Shown piece by piece: positions 5,666 through 7,410 of a stretch of DNA of 7,410 nt. Positions within the stretch are counted from its first letter, which is position 1. The number at the start of each line of letters is the position of its first letter. Source of the stretch: Planctomycetota bacterium. Its GTDB lineage: Bacteria; Planctomycetota; Planctomycetia; Pirellulales; UBA1268. The notes beneath the pieces were generated by a model. That model had not been told where the DNA came from. It made no database searches and saw nothing but the letters and a program-made list of their open reading frames with translations. The DNA lies in assembly GCA_003669255.1 (NCBI GenBank), contig QWPO01000079.1, positions 1-7,410 of the forward strand, written 5' to 3'. Both the position numbers and the translations under genes were made by a program.

Positions 5666-7408
5666 ATGCCAACCCGCTTCCGTGCCATCGACGCCGAACT
5701 CGCCCCCGAGCGAGAGGAGTTCCTCGCGCAACTCGTCGAGGAACTCTCCGAGTGCGATGGTTCAGAAGCCCAGCGGCGACTCGACGCCATGGTTGCCCAG
5801 CACCCCGACCTCGCTGGCCAGCTCCGCGAGTTGTTCGCGACGATGTCGATGGCCGACGCGGTGGCCGAAGAGTCGACGATCATGCTGCCGCCCGGCGTGG
5901 CCGCGAAGCTCCGGCAGTGCGATGATCCGCGGGCGACTCTGCCAATGGCTCCGACCGGCCCGGCCGCCCCGGTGTCGCGGCCCGGAGCGTTCGTGCCCGG
6001 GGCCACGCCGCTGCCCGCCCTGTTTGGTGACTACGAACTCGAAGAGGAGATCGGTCGCGGCGGCATGGGCGTCGTCTACCGGGCCGTGCAGCTGAGCCTC
6101 GGCCGGACCGTGGCGGTGAAGATGCTGCTCCGTCGTGATCTCGCCAGCCCAGCCGACCTCTCCCGGTTTCGAAGCGAGGCCGAGGCTGCCGCCCGCCTCG
6201 ACCACCCGGGTATCGTGCCGATTTTCGAAGTCGGCGAGCACGACGGCCTGCCCTTCTACAGCATGCGGCTGATCGAGGGCACCACGCTCGCCAAGCGGCT
6301 CGCCGCCGGGCCGCTGCCGTCACGCGAGTCGGCGGCCTTGCTGGCGAAGGTGGCCGACGCGATGCAGGCCGCGCACGACCGCGGCGTGCTCCACCGCGAT
6401 TTGAAGCCGTCGAACATTCTGATCGACACAGCCGGGGAACCGCTCGTCTCCGACTTCGGCCTTGCCAAGCGGCTCGAGGATTCCGATTCGGTCACGCACA
6501 CCGGCGCCATTCTCGGCACACCCTGCTACATGTCGCCCGAGCAGGCCGCCGGCAGCCGCGGCGATGTGGGGCCGGCGAGCGATGTCTGGAGCCTCGGCGC
6601 CATCCTCTATCAGACGATCTGTGGCCGGCCGCCGTTTCAGGCGTCGACGCCGATGGACACGCTCCTGGCGGTGCTCGAGGCCGATCCGCCCGCGCCGCGA
6701 TCGGTCAGCCCGGCGGCCGATCGTGATCTCGAGATGATCGCGCTCAAGAGCCTGCAGAAGCCGCAAGACCTCCGCTACGTGTCGGCCGCGGCGCTCGCCG
6801 CCGACCTGCGGGCCGCGCTTGCCGGCGAGCCGATTGCGGCCCGCACGGGCGGGCTGGCCGACGTGGTGGCACGACTGTTTCGCGAGACACACCACGCCGT
6901 CGTTCTCGAAAACTGGGGTCTGCTCTGGATGTGGCACTCAGTGGTGGTGCTGGCGCTGTGCTGCATCACCGACGTGCTTGCCTGGCAGGGCCTCTCCGGC
7001 CGCTGGCCGTATCTCGTCCTCTGGGGCGGCGGCCTCGCGCTCTGGGCGCCGATCGTCTGGGCCCTGCGGCATCGCAACGGGCCGGTCACGGCGGTCGAGC
7101 GGCAGGTGGCGCACGTTTGGGGCGGCAGCATGATCGCCAGCACGCTGCTGTTCGCGATCGAGCAACTTCTCGGGCTACCCGTGCTGACGCTCTCCCCGGT
7201 GCTCGCCCTCTTCGCCGGGCTCGTGTTTTTCGTGAAGGCGGGCATCCTCTCGGGCGTGTTCTACGTGCAGTCTGCCGCTCTGTTCGCCACGGCACTCGTG
7301 ATGTGCCTCGTGCCCGAGTGGCAGCACGTCATCTTTGGTCTCGTGAGCGGCGCCTGCTTCTTCGTGCCGGGCCTCAAGTACTTCCGCCAGCGGAACCGGC
7401 CACAGTGA
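5666..7408 (+). CDS. Membrane Ser/Thr protein kinase with six-helix C-terminal domain
   Basis: This 580-residue kinase is probably anchored in the cytoplasmic membrane with its catalytic domain inside the cell. Residues about 10-65 form a helical segment (EREEFLAQLVEEL, then RRLDAMVAQHPDLAGQLRELF) resembling the N-terminal motif common in planctomycete kinases. A Pro/Ala-rich linker (90-118) leads to the Hanks-type kinase domain (123-387). That domain has the glycine loop IGRGGMGVVY (129-138), Lys152 in VAVK, HRDLKPSN (243-250; catalytic Asp245, RD type), DFG (263-265), candidate activation-loop sites Thr277 and Thr279, and GTPCYMSPE (284-292). All key catalytic residues are present. About six hydrophobic spans follow (roughly 424-440, 446-466, 485-503, 507-526, 530-548, 554-570), with no extracellular sensor such as PASTA. 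The only good start is an ATG without a clear Shine-Dalgarno, consistent with translation after the upstream sigma gene. Its substrate is not known; the neighbouring sigma factor is the obvious candidate. Confidence 0.93.
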   Translation: MPTRFRAIDAELAPEREEFLAQLVEELSECDGSEAQRRLDAMVAQHPDLAGQLRELFATMSMADAVAEESTIMLPPGVAAKLRQCDDPRATLPMAPTGPAAPVSRPGAFVPGATPLPALFGDYELEEEIGRGGMGVVYRAVQLSLGRTVAVKMLLRRDLASPADLSRFRSEAEAAARLDHPGIVPIFEVGEHDGLPFYSMRLIEGTTLAKRLAAGPLPSRESAALLAKVADAMQAAHDRGVLHRDLKPSNILIDTAGEPLVSDFGLAKRLEDSDSVTHTGAILGTPCYMSPEQAAGSRGDVGPASDVWSLGAILYQTICGRPPFQASTPMDTLLAVLEADPPAPRSVSPAADRDLEMIALKSLQKPQDLRYVSAAALAADLRAALAGEPIAARTGGLADVVARLFRETHHAVVLENWGLLWMWHSVVVLALCCITDVLAWQGLSGRWPYLVLWGGGLALWAPIVWALRHRNGPVTAVERQVAHVWGGSMIASTLLFAIEQLLGLPVLTLSPVLALFAGLVFFVKAGILSGVFYVQSAALFATALVMCLVPEWQHVIFGLVSGACFFVPGLKYFRQRNRPQ

Positions 7409-7410
7409 GC

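Overview
The window looks like chromosomal DNA from a high-GC planctomycete, probably of the Pirellulales type. Three things suggest this: an ECF sigma factor gene directly followed by a Ser/Thr protein kinase gene, the kinase's N-terminal motif (RRLDAMVAQHPDLAGQLRELF), and a type III glutamine synthetase. This is inferred from gene content only; there is no rRNA or other direct taxonomic marker. I see no mobile element, CRISPR array, tRNA or rRNA.

The left part (1-4728) is on the minus strand. In transcription order it holds a C-terminal-processing (S41, PDZ) protease with a signal anchor, a 270-nt gap, a complete type III glutamine synthetase (glnN), and the 5' 181 codons of rsmG (16S rRNA G527 methyltransferase), which runs off the left edge. 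glnN and rsmG share a 4-nt GTGA stop/start overlap, so they are very probably cotranscribed and translationally coupled. The glnN leader carries two families of short tandem repeats and a small hairpin. A perfect 32-bp palindrome lies inside the rsmG coding sequence just downstream of the glnN stop.

The right part (4911-7408) is on the plus strand, divergent from the protease. It holds the ECF sigma factor and, 68 nt later, an RD-type Ser/Thr kinase with a planctomycete-type N-terminal segment and about six C-terminal membrane spans. No anti-sigma gene is visible. The sigma factor has Ser where the region 2.2 DAED motif usually has Glu. With the adjacent kinase, this suggests that the sigma factor may be switched on by phosphorylation, as reported for ECF43/PknT pairs. 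The 182-nt divergent region contains a good sigma70-like promoter for the protease, with overlapping inverted repeats at its -10 and start site.

The most interesting points are the kinase-sigma pair with its candidate phospho-switch, the 32-bp palindrome inside rsmG, and the repeat-bearing glnN leader.
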